From contig CAYPQM010000265.1 of the NCBI GenBank assembly GCA_964412845.1, positions 1 through 5,573 on the forward strand: 5,573 nucleotides of DNA, written 5' to 3'. A program made the position numbers and the translations under genes. Of this stretch, positions 1 through 5,051 are shown piece after piece. A model generated the notes under the pieces. It was not told the DNA's origin. It ran no database searches and saw nothing but the letters and a program-made list of their open reading frames with translations. Origin of the DNA: JAWWPY01 sp964412845. Its GTDB lineage: Bacteria; Actinomycetota; Actinomycetes; Streptosporangiales; Streptosporangiaceae. Numbering within the stretch: position 1 is the stretch's first letter; every line of letters starts with the position of its first letter.

Positions 1-1
1 T

Positions 2-646
2 GCCGTCCGTGTCCGCCAGCATCAGGATTCCCTGACATCCATGAGGGTCTCGGGGATACCGGCCAGCGTGTCGACCTCTCTGGCCAACCTGATGGAGCTC
101 TCCCCGGTCCCGGCCAGCAAGGCACCCGCTTTTACCCTGACCGACCAGGAAGGACGCAGGCTGTCGCTGGCCAGCTTCAAGGGCCGCGCCGTGGTGCTGG
201 AGTTCATGGACCCGCACTGCACCGACATCTGCCCGCTCGTCTCCCAGGAATTCATCGACGCCTATCACGATCTCGGCGGGACCGCTGGACGGGTTGTGTT
301 CGTCGCGGTGAACGTCAACCCTTACCACCTGCGCGTGGCCGACATGGCCGCCTACTCCAACGAGCATCAGCTGGGCACGATCCCGTCGTGGCACTTTCTC
401 ACCGGGGCACTGCCCAGCCTCCGGTCCGTGTGGCATGACTACGACGTGGCGGTCCAGGCGCCAAGCCGCAACGCCGATGTCATCCATTCCTCGGTCGTGT
501 ACTTCATCGATGCTCGTGGCCGTGAGCGCTACGTTGCGTCCCCGATGGCAGATCACGGGGCGGGCGGCTCCTCCTACCTTCCGGCTGGCCAGCTCGCTTC
601 ATGGGGGCACGGCATCGCGCTGGTTGCGCGCCAGATGGCCAGCTGA
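2..646 (+). CDS. SCO1/SenC-family thioredoxin-fold copper protein, 5' end outside window
   Basis: SCO proteins bind copper and/or act as thiol-disulfide reductases in assembling the CuA centre of cytochrome c oxidase, usually outside the membrane. Counting from the ATG at 41, the protein shows a redoxin start (APAFTLTDQEG, about residues 28-38), then VVLEFMDPHC and the CxxxC motif CTDICP (Cys60, Cys64). The distal His is His149 in VIHSSVVYFID, at the place of the SCO copper-ligand histidine. The stop is TGA 644-646. The frame is open without a stop from base 2 to the ATG, and no ribosome binding site precedes that ATG. The true start, with any signal peptide or membrane anchor, is therefore probably upstream of the window and the ATG at 41 (201 aa) is likely internal. 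No oxidase or copper gene is visible nearby. An alternative is a general redoxin/AhpC-TSA protein, but the CxxxCP plus His set favours SCO. Family confidence is high; exact role is unproven. Confidence 0.82.
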   Translation, partial: AVRVRQHQDSLTSMRVSGIPASVSTSLANLMELSPVPASKAPAFTLTDQEGRRLSLASFKGRAVVLEFMDPHCTDICPLVSQEFIDAYHDLGGTAGRVVFVAVNVNPYHLRVADMAAYSNEHQLGTIPSWHFLTGALPSLRSVWHDYDVAVQAPSRNADVIHSSVVYFIDARGRERYVASPMADHGAGGSSYLPAGQLASWGHGIALVARQMAS

Positions 647-687
647 CGCGGGCTGGGACTAGCGGGGCATCTCACCGGAAGGGCGAC

Positions 688-859
688 GTGAAGCCGGTCT
701 TCATCATGGCCGCAGGGCGTCGAGCCCGGCACGCGGCCACCACCGGCCAACGACGGGCCATCCGCTGCTTACCAGAGCACCCTGACCATCCGGTGGGCAG
801 ATGGCACAGTGACATTCCGCCCCGGCGATGATCCGCTGCCATTCCCTGGGCCTGCCTGA
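688..859 (+). pseudogene. Possible frameshifted small ORF relic
   Basis: A GTG at 688 follows GGAAGGG (677-683) at a 4-base spacing and opens a 48-codon frame that ends at 831. Around 764-772 a different frame (+1) starts to read like protein: TLTIRWADGTVTF, then RPGDDPLP, ending at TGA 857-859. That second frame has no start codon of its own before the coding-like stretch; its preceding stop is at 689-691. The two pieces joined by one indel would give a protein of about 56 residues. I recognise no family. Chance ORFs are common in high-GC DNA, so this is only a weak call. Confidence 0.2.
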
Positions 860-871
860 TCTCATGATCGC

Positions 872-891
872 CGTGCCATTAACGTGCCATT
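872..891. repeat. Tandem 9-bp direct repeat, 11-bp period
   Basis: CGTGCCATT occurs at 872-880 and again at 883-891, separated by AA. A period of 11 bp places both copies on the same face of the helix. This is the arrangement used by winged-helix regulators such as OmpR/PhoB-type response regulators and SARP activators. The repeat includes TAACGT (880-885), which fits the loose actinobacterial -10 pattern TANNNT. It lies about 225 bases before the pentapeptide gene. The regulatory role is inferred; the exact repeat is seen. Confidence 0.4.
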
Positions 892-930
892 TTGCCTGCC
901 TGGCGAGCACCGTCGGCATATGCGGCCCTG

Positions 931-951
931 GTGACAGAGCGAAAGCGTCAC
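931..951. promoter_or_regulatory. Inverted repeat GTGAC-N11-GTCAC, candidate operator
   Basis: Perfect 5-bp arms GTGAC (931-935) and GTCAC (947-951) flank 11 bases that contain GCGAAAGC. The 21-bp size suits a dimeric regulator. As RNA it could form a small stem with a GC-closed GAAA tetraloop and a 3-base bulge. It is not a CRP-type site, because the arm spacing is wrong for TGTGA-N6-TCACA. It lies 165 bases upstream of the pentapeptide start. Confidence 0.25.
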
Positions 952-962
952 ACCGGGCCGGT

Positions 963-977
963 TTGACTGGATAGGGT
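963..977 (+). promoter_or_regulatory. Weak promoter-like hexamers for the pentapeptide gene
   Basis: TTGACT (963-968) matches the -35 consensus at five of six positions, but no good TANNNT hexamer lies 16-18 bases downstream. TAGGGT (972-977) fits TANNNT as a -10 but has no good -35 at the right spacing. The same bases form a TGAC-N8-GTCA inverted repeat (964-979). If TAGGGT is used, the transcript would start near 984 and carry a leader of about 130 bases. Confidence 0.2.
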
Positions 978-1002
978 CAGGCCTGCCCTGTTTTGAGCCG
1001 GT

Positions 1003-1030
1003 TGCCCCGCCCGGCCCAAAGGGGCATTTT
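1003..1030 (+). terminator. Hairpin followed by TTTT, possible attenuator or terminator
   Basis: TGCCCC (1003-1008) pairs perfectly with GGGGCA (1021-1026) around a 12-base loop, and TTTT follows directly (1027-1030). This resembles a short rho-independent terminator. It lies 86 bases before the pentapeptide start, so it could attenuate that gene or end transcription arriving from upstream. The stem is only 6 bp and the T-run is short. Confidence 0.35.
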
Positions 1031-1106
1031 CCTACGGCCACCGGCGGACCATTACCCCACCAGGGTCATTCCGGCGGTGATCCGTTGTGCAGTGCACTCG
1101 CTATGT

Positions 1107-1112
1107 GGAGGA
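1107..1112 (+). promoter_or_regulatory. Shine-Dalgarno GGAGGA deciding the GTG 1116 start
   Basis: GGAGGA ends three bases before GTG 1116. The spacing is short but the match is the strongest in the region. The chosen start puts a standard signal peptide at the N terminus, whereas the upstream TTG at 993 would add 41 residues before it. Confidence 0.65.
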
Positions 1113-1115
1113 TTC

Positions 1116-3386
1116 GTGAGGTTAGGGGCTTTGGGTGCGCGCGCCTGCGCCATAGTGTCGGCGCTTGGCCTGGTTACGGGAATGATCGCTCTCTTCGCAG
1201 GCCCGGCGGCCGCCGCCGTCACCTGCCCGACCGTCGACGCCACGGGCACCGTGTCCTCGCTGCCTTACCAGGGAATCGACTGGAGCGGCTGCGATCTATC
1301 CGGCGCGGACCTCACCGGCCTCACGTTCAGCAATGCCAACCTGACCGGCGCGAACCTCAGCGGCGCCGCGCTGGACCAGGCCGCCCTCGACACGGCCAAC
1401 CTGACCAATGCCAACCTCAGCAACGCCACCTTGACCAGTGCCGACCTTGACTGGGCCAACCTGACCGGGGCCAATCTCACCGGCGCCAGCCTCCATGGGG
1501 CCTACCTGCTCTGGGCCTTCCTGACGAACAGCGTCCTGGACCAGGCAGACCTGAGCGGTACCAACCTGACCGGCCTGACCTCCGGGGGAATCACCGGGTC
1601 GCCTGCGCTTCTGCCGACCGGCTTTTCCCTGGCGGACGGTTACCTCATCGGCCCGAACGTGAACATGGCCGACGCGAACCTGTCCGGAATCAGCCTTCCT
1701 GGCAGCGACCTGAGCGGGGCCAGCCTGAAGAATGCGGATCTGTCCGGCGCGGACCTGATTGGTGACAATTTCACCAATACCGACCTGACCTCCGCGGACT
1801 TCACCAGCGCCGACCTGACCGGGGCCAACCTCAGCGGCACCACCCTGACCGATACCGACCTGACCACCGCCACCCTGGATGGAGCGAGCTCAGGCGGCAT
1901 CACCGGGACCCCCCTGTCCCTTCCGGCGAACTGGCAACTGGTCGGCAACGGCTACCTGGCCGGGCCGCAGGCCAACCTGGCCAACGCCAACCTGTCGTAC
2001 CAGACCACGTACAACGCCGACCTGGCCGGCGCCAACCTCACTGGAGCCACCCTGATCGGCGCGAGCTTCCGCTACGCCAACTTTGGCGGCGCCAACATGA
2101 GCAATGCGCTCCTGACCAGTGCCGATTTCAACAATACTGACCTGACTTCCGCCGACCTGACTGGCGCCGACCTCACTGGAGCCGACCTAAGCTCCACCAA
2201 CCTGGCCGGGACCATCCTCACCTCGGCTACGTTGGCTGAGGTCGGATCGGGCGGCATCACCGGAACCCCTCAGGCCCTCCCGGTGAACTGGTCGCTGGCG
2301 GCCGGCTACCTGATCGGCCCCTACGCATTCCTGGACAGCGCCAACCTGGCCCACGCGGACCTGTCCGGCCTCGACTTCTACCATGCCTTCCTCGCGTACG
2401 CCGACCTGAGCTACGCCAGCCTGGCGGGCGCCAATATGACCGGCGTGCAGATCGGGGGGAACATCTGGCTGGACACCATCTGCCCGGATGGCACGAACTC
2501 CAACCAGTACCTGGACGGGTGCTTCAGCACACTGGACACGACCGCGCCGACGGCTACCCCTGCCGTCACCTCCGGCACCGTGGGGACAAACGGCTGGTAC
2601 ACCTCCCCGGTGACGGTCACCTGGCACTGGTCAGATAACGGCACGCTGGACACCACGAACTGCGCCACGTCGAGCACAACCAGCGATCAGGGGAATCCGG
2701 TTACCCTTGACGCGACCTGCCTGGATCTGGCCGGCAATCAGGGGAACGCCTCCTATTCGGTCAAGGTCGACACGGCCCCGCCGACAGTGTCAGTAACCGG
2801 AGTCACCGCCGGGAAGAACTACATCTACGGAAAGGTCCCAGCGGCGGCCTGCCACACGGCCGATGACCTTTCTGGTGTCGCTGCGGCCGCGACAGTGACG
2901 GTCACCACAACCGGGACGCACGGAGCAGGATCGTTCACCGCTACCTGCGCCGGGGCGGCCGACGTCGCCGGTAATCCTCAGGCCGCGCCGGTGAGCGTCA
3001 GCTACACGGTCGGGTACGGCTTCGGTGGCTTCACCTCGCCCAAGCCGGGCAGCGCAATCGCCAAGTCAGCGGGCGTGATTCCGGTCGGATTCCAGTTCGC
3101 CAACGCCGCGGGCACGCCCATCCAGGCCAGTTGGGCCAGTGCGCTCGCTGCGGCCGGCGATGTGCGGGTGACGCTGACCGGGCCGGGCATTTCGCCAACC
3201 AGTGCGCTGTGCAGCTGGAACGGCACCACCAGGCTGTTCGGGTGCACCATCAAGATTCCGGCCGGAGTTAAGACCGGCAGTGGCACGTCGTACTCGATCA
3301 CCGCCGCCGAGAATGTCGGGACGGGTTTCGGGACCGCGCCCGCCGTGCTGAAGGCCGTCAACCCCGAAGAGATCCATTTCAAGTAG
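1116..3386 (+). CDS. Secreted pentapeptide-repeat protein with Ig-like and PxKF-like C-terminal domains
   Basis: This is a 756-residue extracellular protein. Residues 1-34 are a signal peptide: Arg2 and Arg9, then a hydrophobic core, then AGPAAAA with cleavage near Ala34. Residues 37-59 form an N cap (CP...DWSGC). About 61 pentapeptides of A(D/N)LxX type follow, predicted to fold as a right-handed quadrilateral beta-helix. They form four blocks whose central Leu/Phe/Met residues run in register: 61-151 (19 repeats), 184-254 (15), 288-373 (18, Thr at 298) and 406-446 (9). Three similar inserts separate the blocks. The solenoid ends in a cap with Cys456 and Cys469 (CPDGTNS). Ig-like domains follow at about 475-555 and 555-632. 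The last domain, about 633-756, begins GYGFGGFTSP and resembles the PxKF family, with PVGF in place of PVKF. There is no LPXTG motif, no C-terminal membrane helix and no usable lipobox. It is probably a structural or binding protein at the cell surface or in the medium; the ligand is unknown. The signal peptide argues against a gyrase-protecting Qnr/MfpA role. Confidence 0.9.
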   Translation: MRLGALGARACAIVSALGLVTGMIALFAGPAAAAVTCPTVDATGTVSSLPYQGIDWSGCDLSGADLTGLTFSNANLTGANLSGAALDQAALDTANLTNANLSNATLTSADLDWANLTGANLTGASLHGAYLLWAFLTNSVLDQADLSGTNLTGLTSGGITGSPALLPTGFSLADGYLIGPNVNMADANLSGISLPGSDLSGASLKNADLSGADLIGDNFTNTDLTSADFTSADLTGANLSGTTLTDTDLTTATLDGASSGGITGTPLSLPANWQLVGNGYLAGPQANLANANLSYQTTYNADLAGANLTGATLIGASFRYANFGGANMSNALLTSADFNNTDLTSADLTGADLTGADLSSTNLAGTILTSATLAEVGSGGITGTPQALPVNWSLAAGYLIGPYAFLDSANLAHADLSGLDFYHAFLAYADLSYASLAGANMTGVQIGGNIWLDTICPDGTNSNQYLDGCFSTLDTTAPTATPAVTSGTVGTNGWYTSPVTVTWHWSDNGTLDTTNCATSSTTSDQGNPVTLDATCLDLAGNQGNASYSVKVDTAPPTVSVTGVTAGKNYIYGKVPAAACHTADDLSGVAAAATVTVTTTGTHGAGSFTATCAGAADVAGNPQAAPVSVSYTVGYGFGGFTSPKPGSAIAKSAGVIPVGFQFANAAGTPIQASWASALAAAGDVRVTLTGPGISPTSALCSWNGTTRLFGCTIKIPAGVKTGSGTSYSITAAENVGTGFGTAPAVLKAVNPEEIHFK
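1581..1682 (+). repeat. Insert 1 between pentapeptide blocks (residues 156-189)
   Basis: The encoded insert opens SGGITGSP, has LP six residues on, then GYLIGP, and returns to the pentapeptide pattern at MADANL. The aromatic position is Phe170, where the other two copies have Trp. It breaks the five-residue register, since the hydrophobic positions 151 and 184 are 33 apart. Confidence 0.85.
1890..1994 (+). repeat. Insert 2 between pentapeptide blocks (residues 259-293)
   Basis: The copy opens SGGITGTP, then LP, NW (Trp273) and GYLAGP. It is one residue longer than the other two because of an extra residue in VGNGYL. Its DNA differs from copy 1 at many synonymous positions, for example the first Ser codon is TCA instead of TCC, so the protein sequence is better conserved than the DNA. 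Confidence 0.85.
2247..2348 (+). repeat. Insert 3 between pentapeptide blocks (residues 378-411)
   Basis: The copy opens SGGITGTP, then LP, NW (Trp392) and GYLIGP, and re-enters the solenoid at DSANL. Its first Ser codon is TCG, so all three copies use a different one. The conserved order SGGITG(T/S)P, LP, aromatic residue, GYL(I/A)GP defines the module. Confidence 0.85.
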
Positions 3387-3401
3387 CCCGCGGCCCGGGC
3401 T
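3385..3401. terminator. GC-rich hairpin after the pentapeptide gene
   Basis: AGCCCG (3385-3390) pairs with CGGGCT (3396-3401) around CGGCC, starting inside the TAG stop codon. There is no T-run on either side, so it would be a U-less actinobacterial-type terminator at best. Its position in the spacer between two convergent genes supports a terminator role for either one. Nothing else clear lies in the spacer up to 3480. Confidence 0.35.
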
Positions 3402-3480
3402 GCGCCCATCAGGCAGGTACAGATGTGGCGCAGCCAGCCGCGCCTGCGATGTCCTTCCGTGGATTCGGTGACGGCGGGCT

Positions 3481-4059
3481 TCAGCCCTGGCCCTGGACGA
3501 AGGCCACGATCTCGCTGAGTCCAGGCCGGTAGCCGTCCGTGGTGTCGACTTCGATCCAGGGGACATCCACCGAGACCCGGTCGAACATGCTGTGGCCCAG
3601 CGCGCGCTCCGCCGCGTCGTGCGGGCCTGGGTCCGCGTGTGCCCGGCGCAGCGGATTACTCTCCTGGCGTCGCAGGCGGCGCTGGAACGCCAGGTGTGCG
3701 TCTACCGTGCAGTGCACGATACGGATCTGGGCGAGGCTCTGCAGCGGTTTCAATCCCGGGCGCCATAGCCGGTCCTGAAAGGCCGCCTCGGCCACGGTCG
3801 TCACACCGGCTCCCAGCAGCAGTTCCAGCACGCCGAAGAAAGTCGACAGCGTCCGCATGGACAACTCATCACCCGGCCGTGGCACGAATCCCGGGGTGGC
3901 ATGCACCATCCCCTCTTTGATTTCGTCCCGGCAGATCGCCGGACATCCCATCAGCAGCGCGATCTTGTGGGCCAGCGTCGTCTTGCCCGACCCCGGCGGG
4001 CCGCTGACAACAACGAGCGTGGGAAGAGGAACCACCCTCGCAGTTATAGCCAAGATCAT
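3481..4059 (-). CDS. P-loop kinase/ATPase of the AAA_33/zeta-toxin type
   Basis: This small P-loop phosphotransferase is 192 residues from the ATG at 4059. Walker A is GPPGSGKTT (residues 20-28) after a hydrophobic strand (LVVVS). CRDEIKEG (43-50) follows, with Asp45 where small-molecule kinases of this fold often have the substrate-contacting acid. VAEAAFQDRLWRPGL (89-103) forms the next strand and loop. RRLRRQE (127-133) is an Arg-rich, lid-like segment. The family phosphorylates small molecules, nucleotides, sugars or antibiotics; this substrate cannot be told from sequence. No antitoxin-like partner is next to it, so a toxin-antitoxin reading is not supported. The start is uncertain. GGAG (4061-4064) is only 1 base from the ATG but 7 bases from an in-frame TTG (4051-4053). 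A GTG at 4033-4035 sits 7 bases after TATAAC and could be a leaderless start giving 184 residues, which still keeps Walker A intact. Confidence 0.82.
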   Translation of the reverse strand: MILAITARVVPLPTLVVVSGPPGSGKTTLAHKIALLMGCPAICRDEIKEGMVHATPGFVPRPGDELSMRTLSTFFGVLELLLGAGVTTVAEAAFQDRLWRPGLKPLQSLAQIRIVHCTVDAHLAFQRRLRRQESNPLRRAHADPGPHDAAERALGHSMFDRVSVDVPWIEVDTTDGYRPGLSEIVAFVQGQG

Positions 4060-4076
4060 GCTCCGGGGCCGGTCAA
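4043..4076 (-). promoter_or_regulatory. Possible promoter for the P-loop kinase
   Basis: Read on the minus strand, TTGACC (4071-4076) and TATAAC (4043-4048) resemble -35 and -10 elements. The spacer is 22 bases, longer than the usual 16-19. TATAAC stands out in such GC-rich DNA and lies 7 bases before an in-frame GTG, as in leaderless actinobacterial genes. If real, the kinase is transcribed separately from the hydrolase upstream. Confidence 0.3.
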
Positions 4077-4116
4077 CGGCCCGCCGTCAATCCGGGATCT
4101 GCTCGTCCGGGCCCGG

Positions 4117-4143
4117 CGCGGGTGGCGCTGCTGAGCCACCGCG
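4117..4143 (-). terminator. Hairpin downstream of the hydrolase gene
   Basis: GGTGGC (4121-4126) pairs with GCCACC (4135-4140) around an 8-base loop. Three more base pairs (CGC 4117-4119 with GCG 4141-4143) form past a single bulged G. On the minus strand it starts 14 bases after the TGA stop of the hydrolase. There is no T-run. A 10-bp palindrome, CCGGGCCCGG (4107-4116), follows directly. Together they could stop or weaken read-through into the kinase gene. Confidence 0.35.
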
Positions 4144-4157
4144 TCTGGGCCGCGTTC

Positions 4158-4862
4158 TCAGGTCAGCTCCAGCAGGAGGCGGACCAGGTCGTCGGGCCGG
4201 TTGCTGGGAATCATGTGGCTGGTGGCGATTTCCCGGTAGCGCCAGGCTGGTGAGTGCGCGGCCCGGTCGGCAGCGGCCCAGAACGGGCCGCCGGGATCGG
4301 GCCGGGGCTCCCCGGTCGCCTTGATGTAGGTACGCGTGAACGGATAGTCCTCCAGCGGGCGGACCAGCCGGACCGGCTCGGTGAAGCAGCCGGCCGGCTG
4401 CGGTGTGCGCCGCGCGGCGGCCCACGCCGCCTCGGCTGGGTCGTCGACCTCGCGGGGCGGCGGCGCCACCAGCCAGTCGCCGCCGAGTTCGATCACGCCA
4501 CGGCCGGCCCCGATCCCAGCCGTGGTGTCGACCCTGTCGCCGTCACCGGGCACGAAAGCGTCGAGGTAGACCAGGTGCCGGATCCGGTCGCCGATGTGCT
4601 CCAGCGCACCTGTGATCACCATCCCCCCGTAGGAGAAGCCGAGCAGCACGATGTCGCGCAGATCCTCATACAGGATGGTGTTGACGACATCGGTGATATG
4701 GGTCGTCAGGCCGACCTGGGGACTGGTGAGGTGGACGCGCTCGCCGATACCGGTGAGACTCGGTGTGAAGACCTCATGGCCGGCCGCCCGAAGCGGGCCA
4801 CGGATTTTGCGGAAGCCGTGCGCACCGCCCCACGCGCCGTGGACCAGAACAAAGACCGTCAT
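4158..4862 (-). CDS. Alpha/beta-fold hydrolase, methylesterase/EstC-like
   Basis: This is a 234-residue cytoplasmic hydrolase with no signal peptide, of normal length for the small alpha/beta hydrolases related to plant methylesterases, hydroxynitrile lyases and bacterial EstC. The first strand leads into the oxyanion motif HGAWGG (8-13). The nucleophile elbow is GFSYGG with Ser77, and the catalytic His is His216 in TSHMIPSNRPDDL. VYLDAFVPGDGD (98-109) is typical of the bacterial branch. The triad acid is unclear: the usual loop after strand 6 (TYIKATGEPRPD) gives only Glu185 or Asp189, and Asp101 is another option. The substrate is not predictable; esters of small aromatic acids are typical of the family. 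The ATG at 4862 is preceded by a weak GGGG (about 8 bases). It is divergent from the TSUP transporter and upstream of the P-loop kinase on the same strand, with a 98-base gap. Confidence 0.88.
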   Translation of the reverse strand: MTVFVLVHGAWGGAHGFRKIRGPLRAAGHEVFTPSLTGIGERVHLTSPQVGLTTHITDVVNTILYEDLRDIVLLGFSYGGMVITGALEHIGDRIRHLVYLDAFVPGDGDRVDTTAGIGAGRGVIELGGDWLVAPPPREVDDPAEAAWAAARRTPQPAGCFTEPVRLVRPLEDYPFTRTYIKATGEPRPDPGGPFWAAADRAAHSPAWRYREIATSHMIPSNRPDDLVRLLLELT

Positions 4863-4899
4863 CTCATTGGCCCCATCCCAAGACGAGTGATTCCCGATG

Positions 4900-4920
4900 G
4901 GTCACGCCGGAGACGTTACC
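4900..4920. promoter_or_regulatory. 21-bp imperfect palindrome, candidate operator between divergent genes
   Basis: GGTCACG (4900-4906) and CGTTACC (4914-4920) are inverted repeats with one mismatch and a 7-base spacer. On the minus strand the second arm contains TAACGT, a TANNNT -10 candidate about 50 bases before the hydrolase start. A bound dimer could therefore block hydrolase transcription. The size suits TetR- or MarR-type repressors, but no regulator gene is in the window. The palindrome is seen; the function is inferred. Confidence 0.35.
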
Positions 4921-4979
4921 CGGCGCGGCCGGCGTGCGGAAAGGCGGTCGCCGACGCTGGGACGATGGCCGCGACACGC

Positions 4980-4989
4980 TCACCGGTGA
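4980..4989. promoter_or_regulatory. Perfect 10-bp palindrome TCACCGGTGA
   Basis: The palindrome lies 62 bases upstream of the TSUP start. GGTGA recurs 11 bases later (4996-5000), so TCACC and two GGTGA copies fall within 21 bp. It could be a regulator half-site cluster for the divergent region. A 10-bp palindrome can also arise by chance in GC-rich DNA. Confidence 0.2.
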
Positions 4990-5039
4990 CCGTCAGGTGA
5001 GTAATGACCCACGGATCAGGCACGGTTCGTGGTCCGCTG

Positions 5040-5045
5040 TAGCGT
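5040..5045 (+). promoter_or_regulatory. -10 hexamer TAGCGT for leaderless TSUP transcript
   Basis: TAGCGT fits TANNNT and ends 6 bases before the ATG at 5052, the spacing expected if transcription starts at or next to the A of the ATG. There is no Shine-Dalgarno sequence before the ATG, which agrees with leaderless translation. No clear -35 hexamer lies 16-18 bases upstream. Confidence 0.4.
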
Positions 5046-5051
5046 GGCCAG

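Larger units (their letters stand above)
647..1115. other. Long intergenic region upstream of the pentapeptide gene
   Basis: This stretch of about 470 bases has no convincing intact gene. It holds a possible decayed small ORF (688-859), a 9-bp tandem direct repeat (872-891), a GTGAC/GTCAC inverted repeat (931-951), weak promoter-like hexamers (963-977), a hairpin followed by TTTT (1003-1030) and the ribosome binding site of the next gene (1107-1112). It is less GC-biased around 870-900 and 960-1030 than the flanking genes, as expected of regulatory DNA. I see no recognised riboswitch consensus, but I could not run a covariance search. Confidence 0.7.

Noticed and set aside
1091..1098. Palindrome AGTGCACT just before the ribosome binding site, recurring at about 3711-3718 inside the kinase gene
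   Set aside because: An 8-bp palindrome is expected by chance, and the second copy lies within coding sequence without any related context.
993..1115. A TTG start at 993 extending the pentapeptide protein by 41 residues
   Set aside because: It has no ribosome binding site, would bury the signal peptide, and the GGAGGA before GTG 1116 gives a better start.
1215..1226. Cys37 as a lipoprotein attachment cysteine
   Set aside because: The preceding residues AVT do not fit a lipobox, since Thr is not accepted at -1; AGPAAAA gives a normal signal peptidase I site.
1278..2453. Short periodic DNA repeats (15-bp rhythm) resembling a satellite or CRISPR array
   Set aside because: The period matches five codons, the units vary at synonymous sites, there are no spacers, and the reading frame is intact.
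1265..2627. Several minus-strand open frames of 60-146 codons opposite the pentapeptide repeats
   Set aside because: They are antisense images of the five-codon periodicity; their products are low-complexity Val/Arg/Leu/Ala strings with no ribosome binding sites.
1116..3386. Qnr/MfpA-like gyrase-protecting pentapeptide protein
   Set aside because: The signal peptide and extracellular-type Ig-like domains place it outside the cell.
3066..3566. A 166-codon minus-strand frame spanning the convergent junction
   Set aside because: It overlaps two well-supported genes, and its product is Arg/Gly/Pro-rich with no recognisable motif.
3481..4059. Zeta-toxin of a toxin-antitoxin pair
   Set aside because: No small antitoxin gene adjoins it; only the general P-loop kinase fold is shared.
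4254..5000. A 248-codon plus-strand frame opposite the hydrolase
   Set aside because: It is an antisense GC-rich frame; the minus strand carries a complete hydrolase with clear catalytic motifs.
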